NCBI RefSeq assembly: GCF_001619985.1
Contig: NW_017264202.1
Span: forward strand, 558,001-622,000
Source of the DNA: Xylona heveae TC161
Lineage: Eukaryota; Ascomycota; Xylonomycetes; Xylonales; Xylonaceae
Direction: 5' to 3'
DNA length: 64,000 nt
Made by a program: the position numbers and the translations under genes
Notes under the pieces: model-generated
Told to the model about the DNA's origin: nothing
Databases searched by the model: none
Seen by the model: the letters and a program-made list of their open reading frames with translations, nothing else
In this document: positions 1-10,281 of the stretch, piece by piece
How positions within the stretch are numbered: position 1 is the stretch's first letter
Layout of the letters: each line of letters starts with the position of its first letter

Positions 1-909
1 CGGCCAAAAGCCTGCCACCGGGACTGTTGCTGGGCATATTGGGTGTCAGAAACCCAACATGAAATCGACAACAAGATCGGACAGATATCGGACAGAACCA
101 ATTTGTGTCGCGGAGGAGACTATTAGAGGGAGCATGAACTATAATTATATAGGATTTTCTAATAATACTGAATCAAATGTCTGAGTTGGCTGAAGAGCAA
201 AAGTGAAAAGGGAGTTGGGTCAACGCTGGTTTTGGACAATACGTAGTGGGGAGCGTTGGGAGACAAAAAGGCAAGAGGCTGTAACAAGCTGTCGGGATTA
301 AACTAAAGTGTATCACAGTTACTTTGGCGGAAAAGCCCGGCGAGCTTATCGCTATGAATCCCCTATAGCACATGGACCAGGATACCACGGTCATCGGTCT
401 TTCGCGTAACTTCCCCGGTGACGCTAACAAAGAAACAAGCCTGCCAGGACCTTAGGAGTAAGATACAATACTTCCAGTGGGCGGGGACATGAGGCAAGCG
501 GCCTCAAACACAAACTCAGCGAGAAATTTCGGAATTTACAACAAGGACCGGAAAAGAGGATACTCTCATACTTTTTATTTGCCATTAGAGAAACATTCGC
601 CATATATGACTCGCACGGATCTGAATGGCTAAACTAAGTGAACAAAAAGTCGTCCATAACATACAGAATTTTGATTTCAAGCACCTTATGTCGCCGTGAC
701 CCGAGCAGTCAATCGCCGAATACCGCCGCAAAACCGATGCCTTGCTCGCCTTCGGTATATTGAGACCTCAAGACATATATCTCTTAAGAGAAGAATGAAG
801 AGCCCACCCAGGAGATCATTAAAATCTCGCATAAAATGACCAAGAACATAATATACATAAGACTAGAGATTTCATGCACCGCCGGGATGCCTGAGACATG
901 CTCCAGAGA
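1..909. other. non-coding stretch at left edge
   Basis: I see no convincing gene here. The only open frame of note, 85 codons on the minus strand at 173-430, has no recognisable domain and no plausible splice partner. The right part must contain the 3' untranslated region of the 4EHP-like gene that ends at 910. The AT-rich segment around 540-900 would suit a terminator and polyadenylation zone, but I cannot point to a specific signal. Confidence 0.5.
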
Positions 910-1986
910 TCATGAAGCACCGGGCTTCACCTTCTCTGATGTGCCCTCCTCACTGTGGTTTGTCCGACGCTTGTCCGGATTGTGACTGTTTTCCTTGTTC
1001 TTCTCTTGGCGAGCATGATCGATCGCCGTGCGTTGTGCTATGCTGTCATCGTGGCTCTTCCACACGATATTAGTGTCTGGCGGGAATGCGAGAAGCCGCT
1101 TAACCGTTTCTCTTTATCCATTGTCAGCCATTGAAGAAGCAAGTAGGGAAAAAAATAGGCCAGATGAATCTTACCTTATTTTTATGTTCCTGCCTCCATC
1201 AATCTTCGTCCAGATGCTGAGGACATCCTCACCACTCCTCACACTGAGGACAGCACCACACACCTCCTCGCCCGCCTCAGCGAATTGATCTCCGACAATT
1301 GCCAAGAGAAGATCCTCCCAATACCGATCCGCCACCCCTTTCTTCAATCGAACAATCCACTTCCCACCTTTTCGATTTTCTTTATCTTCCCAAACCGGCC
1401 GAACGCCTTTCTTAAAAATGTGGTAATCTGAGACGGCAGGCAGCGAAGACGGACGTTTGAGATGCGAATAAACGGTCCAAAAGGATTCAACGGACGAGAA
1501 TGCGGCAAGGGGTATAGTAGATTTTTCGTAGTCCGAATATTTAGAGGTAGGTGGCCGATACCAGACCACCCAGGTGTACTTAAGTTTGTGTTCAGATGAT
1601 GATGTTGAAGAGGCCGTGGAAATATTTCTGAGGGAGGAGGATGACCCTTTGGACCTGATTCCCTTCAGATCTCTTAGATCTCGAAACGCCTCTTTCTCCC
1701 GTTTCTCACTGGCAGGGGACGGCGTAGATGCGGGTGCGGCAGCACTTCCAAAATCGAGTGCGTTTCCCGGTGATTTGGGCGTCTTGGCTGATCCGAAAGA
1801 TGCAAATGCGCCAGATCCAAGCCCGAACGCCGAAGATGCACTGGAGGTTGGGGAGGCGAGGTTACTGGTGGTCAATGGAGTGATGGCGTTGAAAGGATTC
1901 GTTTTCCCGTGGGAGGAACTGTCGCCGCCAAATCTCTTCGGAGCAAAGCTACGTGTGGGATGGTCGTTGTTGTCAGAGCTGGACAT
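910..1986 (-). CDS. class II eIF4E (4EHP-like) mRNA cap-binding protein
   Basis: Coding exons in transcript order are 1986-1175 and 1111-910, giving 337 residues. The family binds the 7-methylguanosine cap of mRNA. Class II members (4EHP/eIF4E2) usually repress translation or act on selected mRNAs because they bind eIF4G poorly. Residues 1-130 are a Ser/Ala/Pro-rich, low-complexity tail with FG-like pieces. The IF4E fold follows from about residue 136 (KLKYTWVVWY) to 290. The invariant Trp-Glu of the cap pocket is seen in PVWEDKENRKGGKW (Trp199, Glu200). At the position of the other stacking Trp (human Trp56) there is a Tyr (SDYEKS, near residue 153), which is the class II hallmark. The C-terminal part (ETVKRLLAFPPDTNIVWKSHDDSI) matches the 4EHP end. 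The start at 1986 follows a leader intron. Canonical class I eIF4E is less likely because of the Tyr substitution. Confidence 0.9.
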
Positions 1987-2109
1987 GGAAAGTGAAAGCT
2001 TGCTGGAGTTGCTAAGCGCATGGTATGTCAGTGATATAGGCCAGCATAAAAAAAACTTGGAGAACGCAGGGATCATGGAGCGCGGACTTACTTTGAACGT
2101 CGGGTCCAT
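1973..2109 (-). promoter_or_regulatory. spliced upstream ORF overlapping the 4EHP start codon
   Basis: The leader holds a well-formed intron at 2091-2012 (gtaagt donor, CTGAC branch site, cttag acceptor). When it is spliced, the ATG at 2109 opens an 18-codon upstream ORF (2109-2092 joined to 2011-1973). This ORF ends at a TGA just past the main ATG at 1986, so it overlaps the main start out of frame. When the intron is kept, the same ATG reads in frame through the 80-nt intron into the main ORF and adds 41 residues. Both readings are visible in the sequence. Whether transcripts include 2109, and whether the intron is ever retained, is inference. Confidence 0.55.
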
Positions 2110-3371
2110 AGATTGCTACTATCCATTTGGAAAAAAAATCCAGCAGACGAGGCGATTTAGAATTTGGAGGGGATAGTCGGAGGCTTCGTAGAAGAGGCAA
2201 AATTGAGCCCAGTATACACGGTAACGAAGGGAGGAAAAGTGATCAAAAGCGCGGAAACGGCCCACGCGAGATAAACAATCGTGAAGAGCTTGCGGATTCG
2301 CTTTGAAACGGAAACTTTTTGAAAACGGGATGGATTGCAAGGATATACGTGGATGGCGGAAAAATCTCGATTGGAAGGTATGGGTGCTGGTCTTGAGCGT
2401 GGGTTACTGGAGTTTGCGTTAAAGTCTGAAGGAATAAACCGCGTGTGAAGCGATGTTGGCGTCAAAGATGTCAAGAGATCTTTAGCTGATGAGCTGCATT
2501 ATTATTTGTGCCAATCGTGCATAAGTATCGGTACCTTTCATCGTTTTCCATCTTAGCGAGTTGAGAATCATAGTGGGGGAATGGAGAGGGTAGCAGTACC
2601 ACTTCGGTGAGCCGTCTTAGACCAGTTGCGCTAGTTCCGCCCACGGCAGGTTTAAAAAGTCGCCGAAAACTTTCTCCTTCCCGTTTTTCTTTTCTTTTCT
2701 TCCAGATCAAGACCACCAACTCAAATCATCGTCAGCTCGAAATCTTCCCACTCAGCTGTCGACTCCGATGCGTGCGTCGAGATCACGTTCAACCCACTCA
2801 TAAAACCGTCATCGTGAGGGCCCCTCGTGCGGCTTCCCATGATGCGGTGACGACCTGATAGCTGGGACATTCCTCTTACTGTGAACCATGTGTATCAAGC
2901 ATCGAACATAAGCCCACAAGGTAGATTAAAGAATTTCAATTCAATTTCGTTTTGCAGACTTTCCATGACGATAAAATTATAGCTCTGGTAAACCGACTGG
3001 CTCAGCCGCGGATGCACTTGTGTCTTATGCCGCTGGTTGAGCATGAGGTGAAAGGCAAAGTCTGACACGCAAATGACCTGCTTTCTGATTTGATACCTGG
3101 CATTGGCCTTGATCCTGATGCTAACCTGCCTCCGCGAAAGGTATTTATAGGTAGAGCATATTCATATCTGAATTCCGCAATGCTATGACCGAGCCCGCCA
3201 TGACCCAATTCGACACAAGGATGAATATACGATATAAATATACCCCTCTTGGGGGTCAGTCTTCCGAAACTCAGGATTTTATACGCTATGCTGAATACGA
3301 ACTGTCTACTCTATATGAAGTGTCCCTGCTGGCCGTATAGACCTGACCGATGACTTCCGACCTATCTAAGT
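2110..3371. other. intergenic: 4EHP promoter/leader and 3' side of the FMO gene
   Basis: No gene is supported. Several overlapping minus-strand frames (for example 2157-2474, 105 codons) have no family resemblance and probably lie in the 4EHP leader or promoter. The segment around 2650-2760 is pyrimidine-rich on the plus strand. 3209-3371 is the downstream flank of the flavin monooxygenase gene. Confidence 0.45.
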
Positions 3372-5014
3372 CTATAATAATTTCGATGCTTCGTCGTTTT
3401 CCTGTCTCCAGGCCTCGTAATCGTAGCCTAGGTCCTCTATCGTCTTTATTCGATGCCTTTCCTCCCCCTTAGCCGCAAACGCGTGCTTAATTGCAGGGAA
3501 TCTCTCTCTCATCCACCGTTCCCTATCTCCCCATGTTGGAGGTATTTTACCGCGTCCGTTGTTTTGGAGACCGTCCTTCGTCTGTGCTTCCAGTGCCCAT
3601 TCATGAAGCGAGACAAGGTAGTCGGCATCTAAAGGGAACATGAGCGTATGGAACGCCTTCCCTGCTCCGCGATCAGATACCTCTGCGTCTTCCCATTGTT
3701 CCATTTCAGATTTGTCGGGAAGGGTGAGCCGGCCGGACCAAACACGTGATATCACCGCCGCTTGACCTTCCGAGACTGGAAATGGGATGATTTTTTGAGG
3801 AAGCCCAATGAACGCCAGTGTTGGACGATCATTGTAGAATATATGTTGGTATACATGCTGAGTACGGCTGCCATCGGAAACGACTGGAGGGGTTAACCCT
3901 GGCAGAAAAGGAAATGAGTACAGGTAGCCTGTGCAAAACACAATGGCATCGATATCCTCTACCACACGCCCGTCTCTGAATCGCACTGCTCTTCTTCCAG
4001 AGATGAACTCTTCGATTTCAGGATATTCTTCTTTGTACTGCTCTGGACCAGGAGAGAGATAAGAAGCGGATTGAGAGGAGACAATCAGTTTTGGTTTGCA
4101 CACAGTCCCTATTTGCGCGCCAATGTCAAGGCCGGATGCTGAATTACCAACTATAATTACTTTCTGCTCGAACGTTAGCGTTTGCTCCCATTATAATGCC
4201 AATTGTAAAGGTCATCAAAAGCAATTGATTCCGAAAGGATTTCGAGGTGCTGAATATCCGAAATGGAAAAATTCCTAACATACTTTGTTTTTGAAAGGTT
4301 CGGGATTTCTGTAAAACCTCGAGTGTGAGATAACTCCAGGATATTCTTCATTCCATGCAGTGATCCCCTTGACAGCAGGTAAATATGGAACGGAGTAGTG
4401 GCCATTGGCAACAACGACACCATCATAAATATCCTCTGTCTCTGTCTCTGAACCGGAAGACAAGTTCCTCGCTTTCAGCAACCATTGCCCAGACTCTCCG
4501 TGAGGTTGTACACTGAGCACCTGAGTCTGAAAACGGATGAGTTGAATGATGTCCTTTGCATAATCTTGAAGATACGACTTCACGGTTTGTCGCTTAGGAA
4601 ATAGTTGAGAATCCTCGGGAAAAGGGAGGTCTGAATATTGCATTAGGATGTTAGGTATATTCGTCTCGAGGCTGTCGTACATGGCCGTTGGGAAAATAGC
4701 TTCTTTGCTTGAATGAGTTTGCCATAATGGGTCTTCCGGAGGAACTCTAGGGTCCACAAGTGGTACTGCTTTGAGAGTTTTGACAAATTCAGGGGTATAA
4801 GTCCAAACACCGCCAACTTCATGGGCTTGTTCGAAGACGTCTATCCTTTCAAAAGCATTTTCTGCCAGAAGGTATCTGAGCGAAAATATTAGTTGTATCC
4901 ATGATTATTAGCGCTAGGATTTGACTATGTAACCTACTTTGCCGCCGCGAGGCCACCGGGACCAGCTCCTATCACTGCGACTCTTCTAACTTTATTACGG
5001 CGGGATGTGGTCAT
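3372..5014 (-). CDS. flavin-containing monooxygenase (FMO family)
   Basis: Coding exons are 5014-4938, 4875-4284 and 4163-3372, giving 486 residues, normal for a fungal FMO. The family uses FAD and NADPH to insert oxygen at N or S atoms of small molecules. The FAD-binding GAGPGG is at residues 16-21. The FMO fingerprint FxGxxxHxxxY is seen as YPGVISHSRFY at residues 204-214. The NADPH-binding GNSASG is at 229-234, and the late motif FCTGY matches the family FATGY. No membrane anchor is evident, so the enzyme is probably cytosolic. The gene lies head-to-head with the telomere-protein gene, 463 bp apart. The substrate cannot be read from sequence. No biosynthetic backbone gene is nearby, so a detoxification or general xenobiotic role is as likely as secondary metabolism. 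Confidence 0.9.
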
Positions 5015-5477
5015 GGCTCGTGATGATAACGGGGTGTTTCCGGACGAAACTATTTGAGCAAGGAGGCGTAAGGATTGCAAAATGTGTCGGGCGGAAACAA
5101 GCATTGAATGATATAAGATCTACCATGTTCGTCTATCCTATGCTTCACGGGCTAGTATTTATCATTAAAGCCTCCGATGATCGCACTATCCAACTCTGAA
5201 ATCACGTCTTATCGTGCCCCGCGTATCAACTGGAGATAGTGGGTCAACAGCGGAAGTTCGGCGGGTGACGACTTCGCCTCTTATTCGTCCGTTTTCCAAA
5301 AGTCCGTTTAACACCCACGAGGCAAACGGACGCTTAACCGCCTCAGCCTATTGCGATTACCAGGGTCCATTAAGCTATGGTCTGATTTTCGCCCTTAATC
5401 AGGCAGACTACTGATATGGGTGTTCGCATTATCATTTCGGTCCGAGCAGAACATATTTTTGCCCACGCGGGTGGAAG
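5015..5477. promoter_or_regulatory. divergent promoter region, FMO / Cdc13-like gene
   Basis: This 463-bp spacer lies between two start codons that point away from each other. It must therefore contain both promoters and both leaders. I see no strong TATA box. No coding frame here has support. Confidence 0.6.
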
Positions 5478-8465
5478 ATGAGCTTCCAGAACGGCTCGGA
5501 TGGTCGAACACGCACAATTTCTCCGGACGCTAGCACGCTTGTTCGTATAGCAGAGCTCAAACCTGGATTGAAGATCCCGCTTCAGAGCTCGATCAAAGCG
5601 GTAGTCAGCCTGATTTGGCCTTATTCGTCCTCCTCGCGAACAATTTCCGTGCTTCTTGCTGAGCCAGACTTTCGTCTGCGGCGGGATGGAGGTCAAATTC
5701 GTGTACAGTTTTCAGAGCCCTGCGCGCGCGCAGTGGCTGGATCTGGGATTGAAACCGGCGACGAGGTAATTCTAAGCCTTGTTGGAGCAGAATGGACGAA
5801 TGTAGCAGACGGCATTACCCTCCCAGGCAAAAGTGTCGAAGGAGAGCTGAGGTTTAACAATGATCTACTTTTAGGAGTAAGTTCTCTATTGACGGCCCTT
5901 TGAGGATTAACTGAGGATGTCATATTAAGAAACACGCAGGTACATCGTGATGATAAAAAGATTGCGTCTCTCGAGATACATCAGCCACCAATTGATTCCT
6001 CATCTCCGCCACAATCGCCTTCAGTTCGGATTCCTGAGACCCCACATACACCTGGTCCCACCAGAGTATTGTCAGGAAGACCGCCTAGTCCGTCCAACAC
6101 CTGGTCCTCACCAGCTTTTCTCAAGCGCAGCCGCACTTCCTACGAAGCTTCGCCAGATCCAATTGCAAAACTCTTCCTCGAAGATGAAGACTACGTTAAT
6201 GTACGGAGCGCGAAGAGGGCAAGATTCTTGCGAGGCAGCGGTCAATGGCGGCTGAGTTCAAATAGTCCACGGCCTGCTGAGCCACCGGAGGCTACGCAAA
6301 TGAGCAGGGAAAACACTGAACTCGAAGATGGAATGTTGTTCCCAGCCAGTGAGCCACGAGGCCTAGAAGTTGATTCTCTTTCAGTCGCAGTTCCGGAAGC
6401 CCAGGCGGTGGAGGGACTACTTCAAACGGAGGAGCAAAAGAGGCTAGAAAGCTCCGATTTGGCGGGAGATAAATCTAGAGCGCCGTCAATTTCTGCAGCT
6501 CAGACAACTGCAAAAAGTGATGTGTTGCCTACCTTTGCCCCTCAGATTGCGATAACGGATCGGAAAAGTCCGCAGCCACAAGTTCCAGATTCATCACACG
6601 TGAACGAAGGTTTCGACATGGTGGGATTAGAAAAGCATCAGGCAGTTCAGCTTTCAGATCACAGCAAACCACCCCATCGAGGCGGTCAACCGTCGCAATC
6701 TACGAATGAACATTTGACTGCTAGAAACGACGCCGCTGCAAGAGACAACAAAAGCTTGCAAGCAAGTCCCCCCGACGCTCAATTTATTGGTGAGCCTAGG
6801 AATATTGAAGTGTCTGCATCCATAATGTCAAACATTACCGAACCACAAGATCAGCAAGCAGATGTTCAAGCTGAAAGTAATGGTGTGCAACCCCAACCAA
6901 TTGGGTCCGGCTTAAAGCAGAGCGACTCTTTCACAGCAGACTTGCCTCAAAGCATGCCAAGCATGCAAACACTGTCAGCCCACAATACGCAACTAGAAGA
7001 GGTAAACCACTACGAATCATTAAGGGACAAGCCGCGATCCTCCTCTCAAGAAGAGCATGATGATCGTTTTCACGAAGCCATAAAAGAAGCATCTGGACCA
7101 GTGCAACAAGATTCTATCGCCAAAAGCAAAGCAGTTGAGATGGCTGGAGAAATATCAGACCATAGAAACGAAGATTCACTGCATCTGCAAAGCCCAGTGA
7201 GGGCTGAATTCGGCCTTAATCAAGTCGAGACACGGGTTCAACAAAAGGACATTTCGAGCGCACCATATGCTCCCGAGGCAATTAATGAAGCACCCGATTC
7301 AGCACGACCTGAATCGATGGCTATGTCCGTTTCAAAAGACTCAGGAAATGGTCAAAGATTCAAGGAGCACGTCGAAGCCCCTGAGTCTGCACAGGTTTCT
7401 CCACCAGCCAGTCAGAAGCCCTCCCAAGAGCATATTGATCCGGCTTTGAACGATGCTTTCCTTCATCCTCCCGCAATTCCATTACGTCCATCGAACGACA
7501 GCCAAGAACAAAATTTGGATGCGAGCCAGCTGGCGACTCCACCGGCCACCCAAAAATCTCAAAAAGAGGCCGACCAAGCGTCTTCATTAGTCGTCCAGGA
7601 TAGATCATTATCTCAGCGAGACCAAAGCTCAGGAAGCGATTTTACACAGCCAAATCACTTATTATCCCCAGCTAGCCCAGTCTCCATATCACGGCAGCCT
7701 GAGGATTCTGCAAAAGACTTGGAAGTTGCAACCGGTGGGATGCTTGAAGAGATGAAACCTTTGTCTCCTTTGAGGGAAACTTCTGCAGAAGCTCCTACCG
7801 GTGAGACCACCAGAAGCATGGCTCTGGAGAAAGACAAAGTCCAGCACACTGCAGAAGCATCCGCTGAAATGGACGTTGAACATAAAGGACAGGCTCTGGA
7901 GGTTGCGTCAGTTAATGACAAGTCAAGCCGCCAGATTTTGCCACAAGAAGCTACGCGTGCCCTGCCAACTATGGCAGACAGTGTCGCCGAACCAAGCGGC
8001 TTTCGTACTCAGTACTCGTACTTTGCGCCTCTATCGACCATAGGCTCTCAATTTGGCTGTGAACTAGACGTCATTGCTATAGTGACTTCGATTACTACTA
8101 TCAAACGTGCAAAATCGGGCCAGAAAGACTTTCATCTATTTCTGCGTCTTAGTGATCCATCATTTTTCCCAAGCAGTATCGCGGTGCAGCTTTTTCGGCC
8201 GTTTAAAGCAGCTTTGCCTTTAGCTGCTTTAGGAGACGCTGTCTTACTACGCAATGTCAAAGTTCAAAGCCAGAACAGGAAGCCGGTGCTTGTCTCCGGC
8301 CCGACTAGCGCTTGGGTCGTATTCAAGGATGAGACTGGTGAAGCCAATGGTCCTCCGGTCGAATACGGTTCACAAGAAGAAGATTTTGCCAAAGGCCTAG
8401 AGAAATGGTGGAATGACCTTGCAAAACATATCAAACAACTGATGACAGCAAATCGCTCTGACTGA
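5478..8465 (+). CDS. Cdc13/POT1-type telomere single-strand DNA-binding protein
   Basis: Coding exons are 5478-5876 and 5940-8465 (phase 0 intron), giving 974 residues. The last 150 residues carry a Telo_bind OB fold (about 825-935). It starts YFAPLSTIGSQFGCELDVIAIV, contains DFHLFLRLSDPS and IAVQLFRPFKAALP, and continues with LGDAVLLRNVKVQ and the final SAWVVF strand. This is the domain by which POT1, Cdc13 and ciliate TEBP hold the telomeric G-strand. The first 135 residues look like a second, diverged OB fold (LKIPLQSSIKAVVSLIWPY ... RIQFSEP-like strands ending in VILSLVGAEW). Between them lie about 680 residues rich in Ser, Gln, Pro and Glu with no predicted fold. The protein should act at chromosome ends in the nucleus. 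Cdc13 versus POT1 orthology is not decided by what I can see. Confidence 0.8.
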
Positions 8466-10281
8466 GCTCTGAATTTTATGGGCGATACGGTCGACACTAC
8501 CTAACACAATCAATGGCTCCATTTAAATTATTTGCAATTTATCCCTGATCATGGCATCTCAGCAAAATAAAAAGTTCCTGCCCATGGAGAAACCAGGCGT
8601 TGACTAGATATATGTTATTTTTTTCTTGGCTCGGTTGGGTTTCAAATGCACATTTCTCTCTTGCTCAAGGTCATTGCTACACTGCGATGCCGGGTTCAAA
8701 TTTATCGATCGTGCTTTCCTCATTAGCTCCAGGATGGAACTGTCTGAGAAGTTGACACGTTGTCTTGGCTGATACGCGCAACGATAAGCCGCAACACTGA
8801 GCTAGACTCATTTGAAGAAGAAATAAAAATTATCGTGAACTAGATGAATCTGGGTATCAGTCTGCTGCTTTTGTTAAGAAGAGACGAACAATGCGTGCTC
8901 ATGAAAATCATTATCTTTTCTTTTTTTTTTTTCTTTTTTCTTCCTTCATTCATTTACCCTTGGTCTACACTCGAAATCGGATTCTCTGCCCTGATCTCGT
9001 CAGCCAAGACTCCTCATTATCGCTGATATCTAGCATTTGAGAACGCGAAAAACATGATCTCAATCCTTCATTTGATATTTTCACTATTTCTGAGCCATGT
9101 CTTATCATATACCACAGCGAGACATTTCTTCCATCTTCCTCTGTCGAAGAAACCAAGCCGCAGTCTTCCTCTGCGCCAGACAGCGGCAGTCGGACGCAAT
9201 GCCTGCGCCCCTTTTCCTCTTCACGTGCCTATGAAATACATTCCCTGTCCGCTCGACAATCTCACTCTGAGCGATATAATCTTCCTGATTGAACCAGTCA
9301 TTATGGAATTCAACCCAGAATATAGAGCCTTGGTTCTGGAAAATGCGAGAATAGCGTCGTCAGAGTCAATGCATAATTCGAGCCACCCCAATAACACCGG
9401 CCTTCATCCGCCGCTTTTCGTCCATGCCTTCCACCAGAAGCTTGAGCAATGCTGTCATGATCGAAGAATTCTTAGAAATATGATACTCTTCAAGCGCTAT
9501 GGCCGCCTGTTTTCGATCATTCCCGGCGAATGTGATTGAGATTGTGAAGATATTAAACATATTCTGAAACCGACTTGGAATACAAGCTCTAAAAGCAGGC
9601 TATTCATCCCTACTTCAGCCAAGGTCCAACAGTTTCCATCGCAAATAAATAGCTTGAGCATTCCATCTTTCCGGACCGTAACGATCTGATATAAGGGACT
9701 ATCTTCATTGCTGGTCCAAACATGGTGGAAATTTTTCTAGGATGATACCTTTTTCATTCCCTTCCAGTGAGAGCTTTTTAGGATTTGGTTTTCTTGGAAA
9801 TATTTAACAATTGGCTACATCAAATAAATTCTGTACGTCATTGAATGTGGTAAATTTTCGTGTTAGACCTCGTTTTGCTCATCAGTAGCTCATAGAAGAG
9901 ATTGATGATGTGCTTCGCAGTACTGTAAACAAGCGATAAGCAGATTATGCATGTTCTGGTTCCCGCCTCGCTCTTCCCCGTTCCGTCAACTTTAGCTTTA
10001 AGTTTCCCTGTCCTGAGGAAGGCACAACCTGGGCTGGGGTCATAAGCGAGCGCTTTCCCCCAGTTAGTAGTCAATAACCGAAAGTTGATAATCGATCCTC
10101 CGCAACGCGTATCGATGCTCAGAGCTTTGTGAACATTCACCGCACGAGGAAGTCGCGTGTGAGCAAACAGTGAATCAATTCCGGCTCTTGCATTGCTTCT
10201 TCTCATTTGACGTGTTTGTTTGCCCATAATGGACTCTACACTTCTCACCATCGTCTCTTTCCCAGAGCTTCAAATTGCATA
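8466..10281. other. 1.8-kb intergenic region
   Basis: This region separates the telomere-protein gene from the HDA2/3-chromodomain gene, both on the plus strand. It contains pyrimidine runs at 8924-8948 and the upstream control region of the second gene. One open frame at 9054-9539 is listed separately with low confidence. The minus-strand frame at 9838-10251 (137 codons) overlaps the leader of the next gene and resembles nothing. Confidence 0.5.
9054..9539 (+). CDS. doubtful ORF with a signal-peptide-like start
   Basis: This is an uninterrupted 161-codon frame in the gap between two solid genes. It begins with a hydrophobic segment (MISILHLIFSLFLSHVLSY) that could serve as a signal peptide. 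The rest has two cysteines in the CCHDRR segment and no domain that I recognise. Arguments against it are the atypical composition, the lack of family resemblance, and a polypyrimidine promoter-like tract just upstream that could serve many purposes. It may be a small secreted protein or chance. Confidence 0.15.
   Translation: MISILHLIFSLFLSHVLSYTTARHFFHLPLSKKPSRSLPLRQTAAVGRNACAPFPLHVPMKYIPCPLDNLTLSDIIFLIEPVIMEFNPEYRALVLENARIASSESMHNSSHPNNTGLHPPLFVHAFHQKLEQCCHDRRILRNMILFKRYGRLFSIIPGECD

Noticed and set aside
1574-2176. 200-codon plus-strand frame opposite the 4EHP gene
   Set aside because: It is the antisense shadow of a Ser/Ala-rich coding region. The minus strand has a clear eIF4E domain and valid splicing.
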